A stretch of DNA of 64,000 nt, taken from NCBI GenBank assembly GCA_040905865.1, contig JBBDQU010000056.1:27709-91708 (forward strand), written 5' to 3'. The notes below the pieces were generated by a model. That model was given only the letters and a program-made list of their open reading frames with translations. It was not told the origin of the DNA and ran no database searches. Positions 44,665 to 55,258 of this stretch are shown piece after piece (position 1 is the stretch's first letter; every line of letters begins with the position of its first letter). The DNA is from Alphaproteobacteria bacterium. GTDB lineage: Bacteria; Pseudomonadota; Alphaproteobacteria; UBA8366; GCA-2717185. The translations under genes and the position numbers were made by a program.

Positions 44665-45270
44665 TTAATTCATCTCGGCCGGCTTGTTCGAAGTCTGGTT
44701 CACGGATGCCGTCTTGTCAGCGGCGTCCGTTTCATCCGTCGCCGCGCGGAAAAACGTGTAGGACAGCGTTATTGTCTTCACTTCATCGAGATTCGGATCG
44801 GATTCGATTTCCGGATCGATGAAAAATGTCACCGGCATGTCAACGGACTGTCCCGGTTCGAGCTGCTGTTCGGTGAAACAGAAACATTCGATCTTGGCGA
44901 AGTAAAGGCCCGCCTTCTGCGGCGTCACGTTGAAGGTCGCAGTGCCCGTATTGACGGTGGATTCCAGATTGGTGGCCCGGTAATAGGCGAGGGCCGTCTG
45001 GCCCACCTGCAGAGTCATTTCCCGCTGTACCGGTTCGAACCGCCAGCCAAGGTGCGGATTCGTCGATGCATCGAATCGCACCCGGATAATGCGCTCCGTC
45101 ACTGTCGCGCTGTCGCTCGCCGCGACCTGCGTCGTGCCGCCATACCCGGTGACCCGGCAGAACAAATCGTAAAGCGGCACCGATGCGAAGGACAGCCCCA
45201 CCATGCCCGCGACAACGGTCGCGCAGGCAATAAGGGTTTTCCGGTTCCGGTTTCTGTCGGTCGCCGCCAT
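44665..45270 (-). CDS. ctaG: Cytochrome c oxidase assembly protein CtaG
   Basis: CtaG (Cox11 family) delivers copper to the CuB site of subunit I. The 201-residue protein has one N-terminal membrane helix (about residues 15-35) and a periplasmic immunoglobulin-like domain containing the copper-binding ECFCFTEQ motif. The Cox11 signature VPLYDLFCRVTGYGGTTQ follows the helix. ATG 45270 was chosen since it leaves 4 bp to the upstream coxF stop; a longer start would overlap that gene. Confidence 0.95.
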   Translation of the reverse strand: MAATDRNRNRKTLIACATVVAGMVGLSFASVPLYDLFCRVTGYGGTTQVAASDSATVTERIIRVRFDASTNPHLGWRFEPVQREMTLQVGQTALAYYRATNLESTVNTGTATFNVTPQKAGLYFAKIECFCFTEQQLEPGQSVDMPVTFFIDPEIESDPNLDEVKTITLSYTFFRAATDETDAADKTASVNQTSNKPAEMN

Positions 45271-45274
45271 CGCC

Positions 45275-45448
45275 TCACCCGCCGCCCATGCGAACAATCG
45301 TGATGACATAAAACAGCAATGCGAGGCCGCCGAGCACGAGCAGCAAGGTCAGGTTCCTGGACCGCTGCCGGCGGCGTCTTTCGTCTTGCGCGTCGTGTTT
45401 GCCGTTATCGTCAGCCATGGGTTCCGCCATATCCGCCTTTGCAGCCAT
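45275..45448 (-). CDS. coxF: CoxF-like small membrane protein (57 aa)
   Basis: A 57-codon frame lies exactly between ctaB and ctaG (6-bp and 4-bp gaps). The product has an acidic-then-basic N-terminus (KADMAEPMADDN, then DERRRRQRSRN) and one C-terminal membrane helix (LTLLLVLGGLALLFYVITIV). A small single-helix protein with this charge pattern at this place in the operon is the CoxF-type protein of alphaproteobacterial oxidase clusters. The identity rests on position and topology rather than on a motif. Later starts at 45430 or 45418 are possible. Confidence 0.7.
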   Translation of the reverse strand: MAAKADMAEPMADDNGKHDAQDERRRRQRSRNLTLLLVLGGLALLFYVITIVRMGGG

Positions 45449-45454
45449 CGCGCC

Positions 45455-46363
45455 TCACCCTGCCGTTCCGGACGGCACATCGACCATCATCGTGGCAAAC
45501 AGGGCAAAAAGATAAAAGATCGAATAGCCGAACATCCGCCTTGCGGACCGGTGCGTCTTGTCGAAAGACACGCAAATCGCGGCCGCCAGGAACACCAGCC
45601 CCAGCACCAGGGCCACGCCGCCATACAGCCAGCCCACCACGCCGAACCACGCCGGGGCGACGGCGACGGGCAGCAGCAGAACCGTGTACAGAAGCATCTG
45701 TTTCTTGGTTTCGGCCTCGCCCGCGACAACCGGCAGCATCGGAATGCCGGCCTTTTCGTAATCGCCGCGCCGATACAGCGCCAGCGCCCAGAAATGCGGC
45801 GGCGTCCAGAAAAAAATCAGGGCGAACAGCAACGCCGATTCGATGCCGACCGAACCCGTCACGGCGGCCCAGCCGATCATCGGCGGAAACGCGCCGGCGG
45901 CGCCCCCAATAACAATATTCTGCGGCGTGCGACGCTTCAGCCAGACCGTGTAGACGAACACGTAGAACAGGATCGAAACGGCCAGAAGAGCCGCCGCGGC
46001 ATAATTGACCGCCAGCCCCATGACCGTAACCGATCCGACCGCCAGGACGGTGCCGAAGCCAAGTGCATCGCCGGGCCTGATCCTGCCCGCCGGAATTGGC
46101 CGGTTGCTGGTGCGCGTCATGACCGCATCGATATCGCGGTCATACCACATGTTGATCGCGCCCGCCGCACCGGCGCCGACGGCAATGCAAAGCAGGGCCA
46201 CCAGCGCAATCAGCGGATGGATCGCCCCCGGCGCGACAAGGATCCCGGTTGCGCCGGTGAAAACGACAAGCGACACCACACGCGGCTTGAGCAGGGCGAA
46301 AAAATCACCCGGCGCAGCATCTGCGTGTTCCAGTTCCACCGTACGGATTGCGGCGTCGCTCAC
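45455..46363 (-). CDS. ctaB: Protoheme IX farnesyltransferase (heme O synthase)
   Basis: CtaB (UbiA family) farnesylates heme b to heme O, the precursor of heme a. The 302-residue membrane protein has the two aspartate-rich motifs: NMWYDRDIDAVMTRT with NRPIP after it, and the YxRGDYEKAGIPMLPV segment that follows FWTPPHFWALAL. GTG 46363 was chosen because GGGAGG lies eight bases upstream and the start falls in a charged N-terminus; the ATG 30 codons upstream would overlap the end of ctaD. Confidence 0.95.
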   Translation of the reverse strand: MSDAAIRTVELEHADAAPGDFFALLKPRVVSLVVFTGATGILVAPGAIHPLIALVALLCIAVGAGAAGAINMWYDRDIDAVMTRTSNRPIPAGRIRPGDALGFGTVLAVGSVTVMGLAVNYAAAALLAVSILFYVFVYTVWLKRRTPQNIVIGGAAGAFPPMIGWAAVTGSVGIESALLFALIFFWTPPHFWALALYRRGDYEKAGIPMLPVVAGEAETKKQMLLYTVLLLPVAVAPAWFGVVGWLYGGVALVLGLVFLAAAICVSFDKTHRSARRMFGYSIFYLFALFATMMVDVPSGTAG

Positions 46364-46392
46364 CCTTATTGCCTCCCTGAGTTCCGGCCCGG

Positions 46393-47994
<1,602 letters not shown>

Positions 47995-48003
47995 CTAACC
48001 ACT

Positions 48004-48861
48004 TCAGTCTGCGACATTGTTTTGTGCAACCCGGACAGCGGGCGCCGCCCCGTCATCCGACCTGGCGAAATTCACCTTCGCCTGCTCGACCCATATGTCG
48101 AAATCCTCGGGTGAAACCACCTCGACGGTAATGGGCATATAGGCGTGGGCGACACCGCACAGTTCCGAGCAGAAACCATAATAGACGCCCGGCTCGTTGA
48201 CCTGCACCCAGGTTTCGTTGAGGCGACCCGGCACCGTATCCAGCTTCACGCCAAGCGACGCAACACCCCAGTTATGGATGACGTCCGCGGAGGTCATCAG
48301 CAACTGGACTTTCTTGCCCGCGGGCAGGACGACCCGGTTATCCGTATCCATCATCCGCTTCAGATTCGGGTTTTTCGCAACTTCCTCGTCGGTAACCATG
48401 TTTGCGTCGAAACCGAATCCGCCGTGATCGGGGTATTCGTAGGACCAGTACCATTGATGGCCCGTGATCTTCAGCGTCATGTCAGGGTCCTCGACCCGGT
48501 CCGCATAATACAGCAGACTGAATGACGGGATCGCCATCGCGACAAGGATAAGCACCGGCACAATCGTCCAGGCAAGTTCCAGCACCGCGTTATGCGTGGT
48601 TTTCGTCGGCGTCGGATTGGCTTTTTCGTTGAACCTGAAAATAACGATCACCAACAGTATCATGACGAAAAGCGAGATGCCTGTTGCCAGCCATGTCAAC
48701 ACGTCATGAAAACTGTCGATACGGGCCGCCGTCGGCGAGGCGGGATCCTGAAGGCCCAGTTGCCAATTCCGCGGCTCGGCTGCGAACGCAACACTGCCAT
48801 ACAGCACAGCGCCCACCGCACCGACAAAAGCCGCCGCAAACGCGGCAAGTCGTGATTTCAC
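48004..48861 (-). CDS. ctaC: Cytochrome c oxidase subunit II
   Basis: Subunit II carries the binuclear CuA centre that accepts electrons from cytochrome c. The 285-residue protein has a signal peptide (cleavage near AFA/AEP), two membrane helices and a periplasmic cupredoxin domain with the CuA ligands (CSELCGVAHAYMP, plus the upstream HNWGV histidine). GTG 48861 was chosen because GGAGGGAGC lies just upstream; the in-frame ATG at 48876 overlaps that site. It opens the oxidase cluster. Confidence 0.95.
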   Translation of the reverse strand: MKSRLAAFAAAFVGAVGAVLYGSVAFAAEPRNWQLGLQDPASPTAARIDSFHDVLTWLATGISLFVMILLVIVIFRFNEKANPTPTKTTHNAVLELAWTIVPVLILVAMAIPSFSLLYYADRVEDPDMTLKITGHQWYWSYEYPDHGGFGFDANMVTDEEVAKNPNLKRMMDTDNRVVLPAGKKVQLLMTSADVIHNWGVASLGVKLDTVPGRLNETWVQVNEPGVYYGFCSELCGVAHAYMPITVEVVSPEDFDIWVEQAKVNFARSDDGAAPAVRVAQNNVAD

Positions 48862-49177
48862 GATTGCTCCCTCCATACCAAACGGAAACTCCCCGGTTCC
48901 GTAATCGAGCCGAACAACGACCTGTATACAGAACCCCCTTCCACTGTGGCGCATACTAACCGGCCACGACGCCATATCAAGCGCAACTACGCTGCCGGAC
49001 CAGACGGGCGATCCTGCCGATCAAAATATGCCGCACTATCTACCGCATCCACGCAGCATCAAGTAGTCAGCGCGACACTATGCCGCAAAATCGTAACGAT
49101 TCCTTACCGCACCGCCGGCCACGCCAGTCAATTATAAATTCAACCGGCAAAAATTGCAGCAAACACTATCGGAATAC
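48862..49177. other. Gene-free region upstream of ctaC
   Basis: This stretch of about 316 bp between ctaC and prmC (both minus strand) must hold the oxidase promoter. It is moderately AT-rich near 49020-49170. No -35/-10 pair, tRNA or protein-like frame stands out, and no inverted repeat longer than a few bases was noticed. Confidence 0.45.
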
Positions 49178-50038
49178 TTAATCCAATACATCATTCAAGG
49201 GAGCTTCGCACACCAGGCAACGCTCCCTGCCGCCCAGATCGGCCTTTCTGGCGGATACGGTCATCCCGGCGCGCGCCGCCAGCATCGCGACGGCATCCCC
49301 TTGGCCTTGGCCGAATTCCAGCGCGGCGAAGCCGCCGGCTTTCAACAGCAGGGGCAATTCGTCGAAAATCTGCCGATAGGCGAAAAGCCCGTCCGTTCCG
49401 CCATCAAGCGCGAGTCGCGGCTCCCAGACGGCGACTTCGGGTTCCAGGCCGTCGATTTCGCCGCTCGGGATATAGGGCGGATTGGAAACGACGATATCGA
49501 ATCCGCCGGCCAGCGAATTGGCCCAATTGCCCGCCACCACCGTGAATCGGTCACGGAACCCCAGCGCTGCCAGGTTGCGGGCCGCAACCGCCGCCGCCGC
49601 CGGACTGCAATCGACCGCAACACCGAAAGCGCCGGGCAGCAGCGACAGCAGCGCGCCGAGCAGGCACCCGGTCCCGGTGCCGAGGTCGGCAATCCGCAAG
49701 GGCGCGCCCCGATCCGCGATCCGGTCCATGACCGCTTCGATCAGCGTTTCGGAGTCGGCGCGGGGGTCCAGCGTATCCCGCGTGACGGCGAAATCCAGGC
49801 TCCAGAATTCGCGCCGGCCGGTGATATGCGACAGCGGTTCGCGCGCCGCGCGCCGTTCGACGAGTTGCATATACGCCCGTTCGCCGTCTATCCGGCGCTC
49901 CGGATGGCCGATCAGCGTTTCCAGGGGCAATCCGGTCGCATGGCCCAGAAGCAACCGCGCTTCGGCCCGGGAATTCGGGATGCCCGCCGCGGCCAGCCGG
50001 GCCGCACCGTGCTGCAGTCCGGCGCGGATATCCGTCAT
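49178..50038 (-). CDS. prmC: Release factor glutamine methyltransferase
   Basis: PrmC methylates the glutamine of the GGQ motif in RF1 and RF2. The 286-residue protein has the N-terminal helical substrate domain, motif I ([15 protein letters not shown], residues 116-130) and the NPPY catalytic motif at 186-189. The start overlaps the prfA stop (ATGA), the usual prfA-prmC arrangement that couples the enzyme to its substrate. Confidence 0.95.
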   Translation of the reverse strand: MTDIRAGLQHGAARLAAAGIPNSRAEARLLLGHATGLPLETLIGHPERRIDGERAYMQLVERRAAREPLSHITGRREFWSLDFAVTRDTLDPRADSETLIEAVMDRIADRGAPLRIADLGTGTGCLLGALLSLLPGAFGVAVDCSPAAAAVAARNLAALGFRDRFTVVAGNWANSLAGGFDIVVSNPPYIPSGEIDGLEPEVAVWEPRLALDGGTDGLFAYRQIFDELPLLLKAGGFAALEFGQGQGDAVAMLAARAGMTVSARKADLGGRERCLVCEAPLNDVLD

Positions 50039-51096
50039 GTCATACTGGCCAGTCGCATGGCCTGATCTTCCGCGATCAGCGGGCCGATAATCTCGTCCAG
50101 CGACTCGCCGACGATAACCCTGTCGACCTTGTAGAGGGTCAGGTTGATTCGATGGTCCGTAACCCGGCCCTGCGGAAAATTATAGGTGCGAATGCGTTCC
50201 GACCGGTCGCCGCTGCCGACCTGGTTCTTGCGGTCCGCGGAGCGCGCCGCATCGACCTGCGCGCGTTCAAGGTCATAAATCCGCGCCATCAGAACCTTCA
50301 TGGCCTTGGCGCGGTTCTTGTGCTGCGATTTTTCATCCTGCTGGATCACGACGATGCCCGTCGGCAGGTGGGTAATGCGCACCGCGCTGTCGGTCGTATT
50401 GACGGACTGCCCGCCGGGGCCGCTGGACCGGAAGATATCGACGCGGATGTCCTTGTCGGCAATCTGCACGTCGACTTCCTCCGCTTCGGGCAGCACGGCG
50501 ACCGTCGCGGCCGATGTATGTATCCGGCCGCCGGATTCGGTTTCCGGCACCCGCTGTACCCGGTGGACGCCCGATTCGAACTTCAGGCGGGCAAACACCC
50601 CCTTGCCCGATATCAGCGCCGTGGCTTCCTTGTATCCGCCCAGCTCGTTTTCGCTGATGCTCAGCACCTCGAACCGCCAGTTCTGCAGATCCGCATAGCG
50701 CTGATACATGCGGAACAGCTCCGCCGCGAACAGCGACGCCTCGTCGCCGCCGGTTCCGGCCCGTACTTCCAGGATGGCATTCTTTTCGTCGGCCGCATCC
50801 TTCGGAAGCAGCAGGATGCGCAATTCCTGTTCCAGCGCCGGGATGCGCTCCTGCAGGGCGCGCGATTCCTTTTCCGCCATTTCGCGCATTTCCGGATCGT
50901 GGGTCAGTTCCTCCAGATCGGCCTGTTCCGCCCTGGCATCCCGCAGTTCGGTGATCTTTTCGACGATGGGCGCAAGTTCGGCATATTCCCGGGAACACCT
51001 CGTGAAGGCTTCGGGGCCGAGTTCGCCGCTCGACATCAATGCCGTCAATTCCTCCTGGCGGGCAACGAGGCTTGCGTATTTTTCGTTTTCGCGCAT
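50035..51096 (-). CDS. prfA: Peptide chain release factor 1
   Basis: RF1 recognises UAA and UAG and triggers peptide release. The 353-residue protein has the codon-recognition tripeptide in the PxT form (P-E-T at 184-186 within [11 protein letters not shown]) and the GGQ at 228-230 ([15 protein letters not shown]), which PrmC modifies. Length and domain order are standard. It lies between hemA and prmC on the minus strand, without a gap to hemA. Confidence 0.97.
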   Translation of the reverse strand: MRENEKYASLVARQEELTALMSSGELGPEAFTRCSREYAELAPIVEKITELRDARAEQADLEELTHDPEMREMAEKESRALQERIPALEQELRILLLPKDAADEKNAILEVRAGTGGDEASLFAAELFRMYQRYADLQNWRFEVLSISENELGGYKEATALISGKGVFARLKFESGVHRVQRVPETESGGRIHTSAATVAVLPEAEEVDVQIADKDIRVDIFRSSGPGGQSVNTTDSAVRITHLPTGIVVIQQDEKSQHKNRAKAMKVLMARIYDLERAQVDAARSADRKNQVGSGDRSERIRTYNFPQGRVTDHRINLTLYKVDRVIVGESLDEIIGPLIAEDQAMRLASMT

Positions 51097-52374
51097 CTAG
51101 TCCTGCTTTCCATCGTCACGATCATCAAGGCGGAATATCTGCCGCAGCACCTGTTCCGCCACTTTCAAGTCCATCTCGCCGCTGCCTGACGCCATTTCAC
51201 GCATGGCGCGGCTTGGGTCATGCAGCAGGCGGCCGATCAGCCGCCGCGTGGTTTCCACGGCATCCGCATCCGGCGCCTCTTTCAGAATTTCCCGACGCAG
51301 CGCCTCGAAACGGTCGCGCAAGGCGACAATCGCCGGAACCGCATCCCGGCCCGCATGGGCGCGCCGCCACGATTCCACTTCCTGGTCAACGATAGCCCAG
51401 GCCGCGGCGGAAGCCGCGCCCCGGGTCGAGCGACCCTCCATGGCGACCCGCTCCAGATCGTCCAGCGTATACAGGAAAGCGCCGTCCAGGTCGCCCACCG
51501 CCGGATCGATATCGCCCGGCACGCCCGCATCGATCAGCAGGACAGGCCGGAACCGGCGACGGCGCAAGGCGCGCCGCATCGATTCTTCGCCAACCAGATA
51601 CTGCCCGGTTCCCGCCGCCGTCACGACGATTTCGGCATCCTTTAGCGTATCGTCAAGCGCGTCATAGGCGACAAAATGAAATCCGTTGCGCCGCGCGACC
51701 GCTTCGGTTCGCCGTGACGGCCCGCATTGCATGATGCGGGTAACGCCCATGGCGCGAAACTGGTCGACGACAATATCCGCCATGTCGCCGAGGCCGACGA
51801 CCAGCACGGCCGACGACGACAGGTCCCCCTGCACGTCGCGGGCAATCCGGCCCGCCGCCGAGGCGATGGAGACCGGACGGCGGCCGATTTCGGTTTCCGT
51901 CCGCACCCGCTTTGCCGCGGTGTACGCAGCCTGCATGATCGCATCGAGTTCCGGACCGGTCATGCCATGGGCCTGCGAAAACCTGTGGGCTTCGCGAACC
52001 TGCCCCAGCACCTGCGGTTCTCCAATGGTCTGGCTGTCCAGGGAAGCGGCAACGGCGAAAATGTGCCGTACCGCCGCGTCGCCGGATAAACAGTAGACCT
52101 GATCGGCGAGCTCGCTTTCATCCAGGCCGGAATTTCGTGCAAACAGGGCGCGGACGGTATCGCGCGCCAGTTCCGGATCCGTCACGACGGCCTGCACCTC
52201 CACCCGGTCACAGGTCGACATGACAATCGCCTGGGCGATGCCCGTGCGGGCGAGTTGCTCGAGAACCAGCGGCGCCTTCGCTTCGTCGACAAACAGCCTG
52301 TCGCGCAGTCCGACCGTGCTGGAACGATGGTTCGCTCCCGCCGCGAAAGCCACCGCCCGCGCTACCGCCGGCAT
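51097..52374 (-). CDS. hemA: Glutamyl-tRNA reductase
   Basis: HemA reduces glutamyl-tRNA to glutamate-1-semialdehyde, the first step of C5-route tetrapyrrole synthesis. Most Alphaproteobacteria instead use ALA synthase. The 425-residue protein has GANHRSSTVGLRDRL at the N-terminus, the catalytic cysteine in MSTCDRVE (near residue 54; usually STCNRxE) and GEPQVLGQVREAH. The NADPH-binding region follows (VLVVGLGDMA), then a C-terminal dimerisation helix. The C5 route here implies that 5-aminolevulinate synthesis differs from the usual alphaproteobacterial pathway, unless an ALA synthase is also present elsewhere. Confidence 0.88.
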   Translation of the reverse strand: MPAVARAVAFAAGANHRSSTVGLRDRLFVDEAKAPLVLEQLARTGIAQAIVMSTCDRVEVQAVVTDPELARDTVRALFARNSGLDESELADQVYCLSGDAAVRHIFAVAASLDSQTIGEPQVLGQVREAHRFSQAHGMTGPELDAIMQAAYTAAKRVRTETEIGRRPVSIASAAGRIARDVQGDLSSSAVLVVGLGDMADIVVDQFRAMGVTRIMQCGPSRRTEAVARRNGFHFVAYDALDDTLKDAEIVVTAAGTGQYLVGEESMRRALRRRRFRPVLLIDAGVPGDIDPAVGDLDGAFLYTLDDLERVAMEGRSTRGAASAAAWAIVDQEVESWRRAHAGRDAVPAIVALRDRFEALRREILKEAPDADAVETTRRLIGRLLHDPSRAMREMASGSGEMDLKVAEQVLRQIFRLDDRDDGKQD

Positions 52375-52381
52375 GGCGTTG

Positions 52382-53626
52382 CTAACGATAGCGGGCGAGA
52401 AAATCCGGGAGGGAGGTGAGCGGCACCTCTTCCTGCTCGCCCGTATCCATGTGGCGCACGGTCACCGCGTCCCGCGCCAGTTCGTCCTCGCCAAAAATCA
52501 CCACGGCGCAGACATTCAGCCTGTTTGCGCGTTTCATCCGGCGGCTCAGGTTTCCGCTATAGGCGATTTCTATCCGAAAATCGTCCCGGCGCAGTTTTTC
52601 CGACAGGACAAGGGCGGCCTGCTGGGCGACATCACCAACCGGCACCACCGCAATCGCCCGTGGCCGCGGCGGTGGATCGCCGCACAGCATCGCCAGACGC
52701 TCAATGCCCCCGGCCCATCCGATCCCCGGCGTTTCGGGCCCGCCCATCATGCCGATCAGCCCGTCATACCGGCCACCCGCAATCAGCGCGCCCTGGGCGC
52801 CCAGCGCATCGGTCGTGAACTCGAACGCCGTATGGCAGTAATAATCCAGCCCCCGCACCAGCCGGGGATTGATGGTATAGGCTATGTCCAGCGCGTCCAG
52901 CCCGGCGCGCACCGCGGCGAAGTGATCGCTGCTTTCCGCATTGAGAAAATCGGCAAACAACGGCGCATCGGCGATGATCCTGCGGTCGCCTTCGTTCTTC
53001 GAGTCCAGGATGCGCAGCGGATTTCGCGTCAGCCGTTCCTGGCTGTCCTGTGACAGGTCGGCCGTAAAATCGCTGAAATATTCGACCAGCGCGTCGCGAT
53101 AGGCGGACCGGCTTTGCGTATCGCCGAGCGTATTCAGTTCCAGCGTCGCCAGACCGATCACACCCAGCTCGTCCAGCACCCGCGCGCCGCAGGCGATGAC
53201 CTCTATATCGGCCTGCGGCTGGGCAACGCCGATCAGTTCGATCCCGATCTGGTGGAACTGGCGCAACCGGCCCTTCTGCGGGCGCTCGTAGCGAAACATC
53301 GGCCCGTTGTAAAACACCTTGACCGGGATCTGCTGCGCCAGCCCCTCGGAGATGAAGCTGCGCGCGATGCCGGCCGTATTCTCCGGCCGAAGGGTGAGTT
53401 CGTCGCCCCCCTTGTCGGTGAATGTATACATTTCCTTCGTGACGATATCGGAGGTATCGCCGAGGGTCCGCCTGAACACCTGGCTGAACTCGAAAATCGG
53501 CGTCGATACTTCCTCGAATCCGTAACGCAGCGCCGCCGCGCGCGCGGTTTCGGTCACGCGGCCGTGAGCGCGTGTTTCATCGGCCAGTAAATCATGCGTG
53601 CCGCGAACGGGTTGTAGCAGGGCCAT
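52382..53626 (-). CDS. hisS: Histidine--tRNA ligase
   Basis: This class II aminoacyl-tRNA synthetase has 414 residues. Motif 2 is visible in FYNGPMFRYERPQKGRLRQFHQ, the histidine-specific segments are LVRGLDYYCHTAFEFTT and AGGRYDGLI, and the C-terminal anticodon-binding domain covers about 325-414. The ATG at 53626 precedes MALLQPVRGTHDLL and is preferred over a longer upstream start that lacks conserved residues. It lies 7 bp upstream of hemA on the minus strand. Confidence 0.95.
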   Translation of the reverse strand: MALLQPVRGTHDLLADETRAHGRVTETARAAALRYGFEEVSTPIFEFSQVFRRTLGDTSDIVTKEMYTFTDKGGDELTLRPENTAGIARSFISEGLAQQIPVKVFYNGPMFRYERPQKGRLRQFHQIGIELIGVAQPQADIEVIACGARVLDELGVIGLATLELNTLGDTQSRSAYRDALVEYFSDFTADLSQDSQERLTRNPLRILDSKNEGDRRIIADAPLFADFLNAESSDHFAAVRAGLDALDIAYTINPRLVRGLDYYCHTAFEFTTDALGAQGALIAGGRYDGLIGMMGGPETPGIGWAGGIERLAMLCGDPPPRPRAIAVVPVGDVAQQAALVLSEKLRRDDFRIEIAYSGNLSRRMKRANRLNVCAVVIFGEDELARDAVTVRHMDTGEQEEVPLTSLPDFLARYR

Positions 53627-53724
53627 GTCAATTACGCCGTCAGTGTTGCTGTGTCGGATCGGCGGCGAATGTGCTCGCACATGCCTGAAAGATCAAGCGC
53701 CGGGTCAACGCGGGCGGCGCTCGT

Positions 53725-55056
53725 CTACTGACGGGTCGCCGTACCGGCTTTGAGCAGGTCGGCATCCAGCTGGACCTCTTTCATGACGGCGCCTTTCGAC
53801 CCTATTCGGGGAATGGCGCTGCCATCGACGAGAATATCCAGCCCGCCGGCATTTCCCGTGCGCATCACGAGACCCGGATCATTGGGGACGCGGTAGCTGT
53901 CGCCGGTCCGCAACAGGCGGGTCAGCAGCAGGTTTCCGCCACTGTCCCGAACCTGAACCCAGACCTCCGCCGCCGCACGCAGCACAACGCGCGCATCGGT
54001 ATTTTCCTCGCCATATTCGCGCGGTGTGGTGGAATCGATGCGCGGCGGCGCCGGCGGCGCCGGCAACGCTGTCAGGTCTACCCTCGCGGGCGCCGGTTCC
54101 GGCGCATCCTCGGACGGCGCGGCGGCGGCATTCGTTTCCGGCTCCGCCGCCGTCGCGGGAGCGGCAGCATCCGGCGATCCGGCGGAAACCGTCGCCGGGG
54201 GCTCGCCGGGCGACTGATCGACCGATTCGATATTGCCGGCAGCCACCGTCGGTATATCGCGGCCGGTGTCGGGCAGGGGCTCGGACGCCGGAATCCGTCC
54301 GTCGGCAGTTTCCGAACCGACCGCATTATCCGGCGATTCCGTCTGTGCCGGCTGCGGCGCGGTGACGGCCGTCTGCGGCTCCGCCGGCGCGGGCGCCACG
54401 GCTATGGACGGGTTTTCAACCGGTTCACTGGTCACCGGACCTACGGGCGCCACCGTAACAGGCGGCATTTCCGGTTGCGATGCCGCCGATCCGGAAGGTT
54501 CCGCGGGGCCTTCACTGGCCATCGGCACGGGCAATACAGGCGCAATGCCTTCCGGCGCCACGGGTTCGGATTTACCGATCAGCGCCAGAAATCGTTCCGG
54601 CAGGGCCGGGACAAGTTCCGCTATCGGACGATCCTTCGACGAGAGAAAGACCCATCCGCCATAGACCAGCGCCGCCGCAACAATCGACAGCAGCAATATG
54701 GCGCCGCTGGGCACCCTGCCTTCCGATTGCGGGGAGGGGAAGACGAGGCGCGCCTCTTTCGCGAGTTCCGCCGTTTCTTCCCTGAACCGGTTGACAATCT
54801 CCGGTCCGTCCAGGTCGAGCAGTTCCGCATAGGCCCGTACGAAGCCGACGGCATAGGTCGCGCCGGGCAGGTCATCGAGCCTGTCTTCCTCAATGGCGAC
54901 GAGATAAACATAGCGAATCCGCAACCGGTCGGCCACGTCGCGCAGGTCATAGCCGAATGCTTCGCGTTTCTGGCGCAAAAACTGGCCAGCCGTTTCCCGG
55001 ACCGGGGATTCGACGCTTTCATCAAGCTGCATGGTCTCTTGCCGTCGTTTCAACAT
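53725..55056 (-). CDS. RodZ-like helix-turn-helix membrane protein
   Basis: The 443-residue protein has an N-terminal Xre-like helix-turn-helix (LRQKREAFGYDLRDVADRLRIR ... YAVGFVRAYAELLDLD, about 25-95), one membrane helix near 118-140, a long Pro/Ala/Glu-rich periplasmic linker (about 165-345) and a C-terminal beta domain of the DUF4115 type (DARVVLRAAAEVWVQVRD to the end). This is the RodZ architecture, which links MreB to the cell wall in rods. The start may be ATG 55056 or ATG 55032; the latter has AAGAGA closer upstream. Confidence 0.87.
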   Translation of the reverse strand: MLKRRQETMQLDESVESPVRETAGQFLRQKREAFGYDLRDVADRLRIRYVYLVAIEEDRLDDLPGATYAVGFVRAYAELLDLDGPEIVNRFREETAELAKEARLVFPSPQSEGRVPSGAILLLSIVAAALVYGGWVFLSSKDRPIAELVPALPERFLALIGKSEPVAPEGIAPVLPVPMASEGPAEPSGSAASQPEMPPVTVAPVGPVTSEPVENPSIAVAPAPAEPQTAVTAPQPAQTESPDNAVGSETADGRIPASEPLPDTGRDIPTVAAGNIESVDQSPGEPPATVSAGSPDAAAPATAAEPETNAAAAPSEDAPEPAPARVDLTALPAPPAPPRIDSTTPREYGEENTDARVVLRAAAEVWVQVRDSGGNLLLTRLLRTGDSYRVPNDPGLVMRTGNAGGLDILVDGSAIPRIGSKGAVMKEVQLDADLLKAGTATRQ

Positions 55057-55258
55057 TGCGCGCCAATCAAATCAGATGATGGAGCCCGAGGCTCCCCACC
55101 CCTTGCCGTACACAATACGAATTGAGAACAGTCCCGCACCCGCCATTAAACATTATAATTTCGATATTTCAGCGCATTAACAATATTCAAACCGCCATGT
55201 ACTGGCAATATCAATATAATGTCTATAAATCCTAAAACTTACACTTGTATTAACGCAA

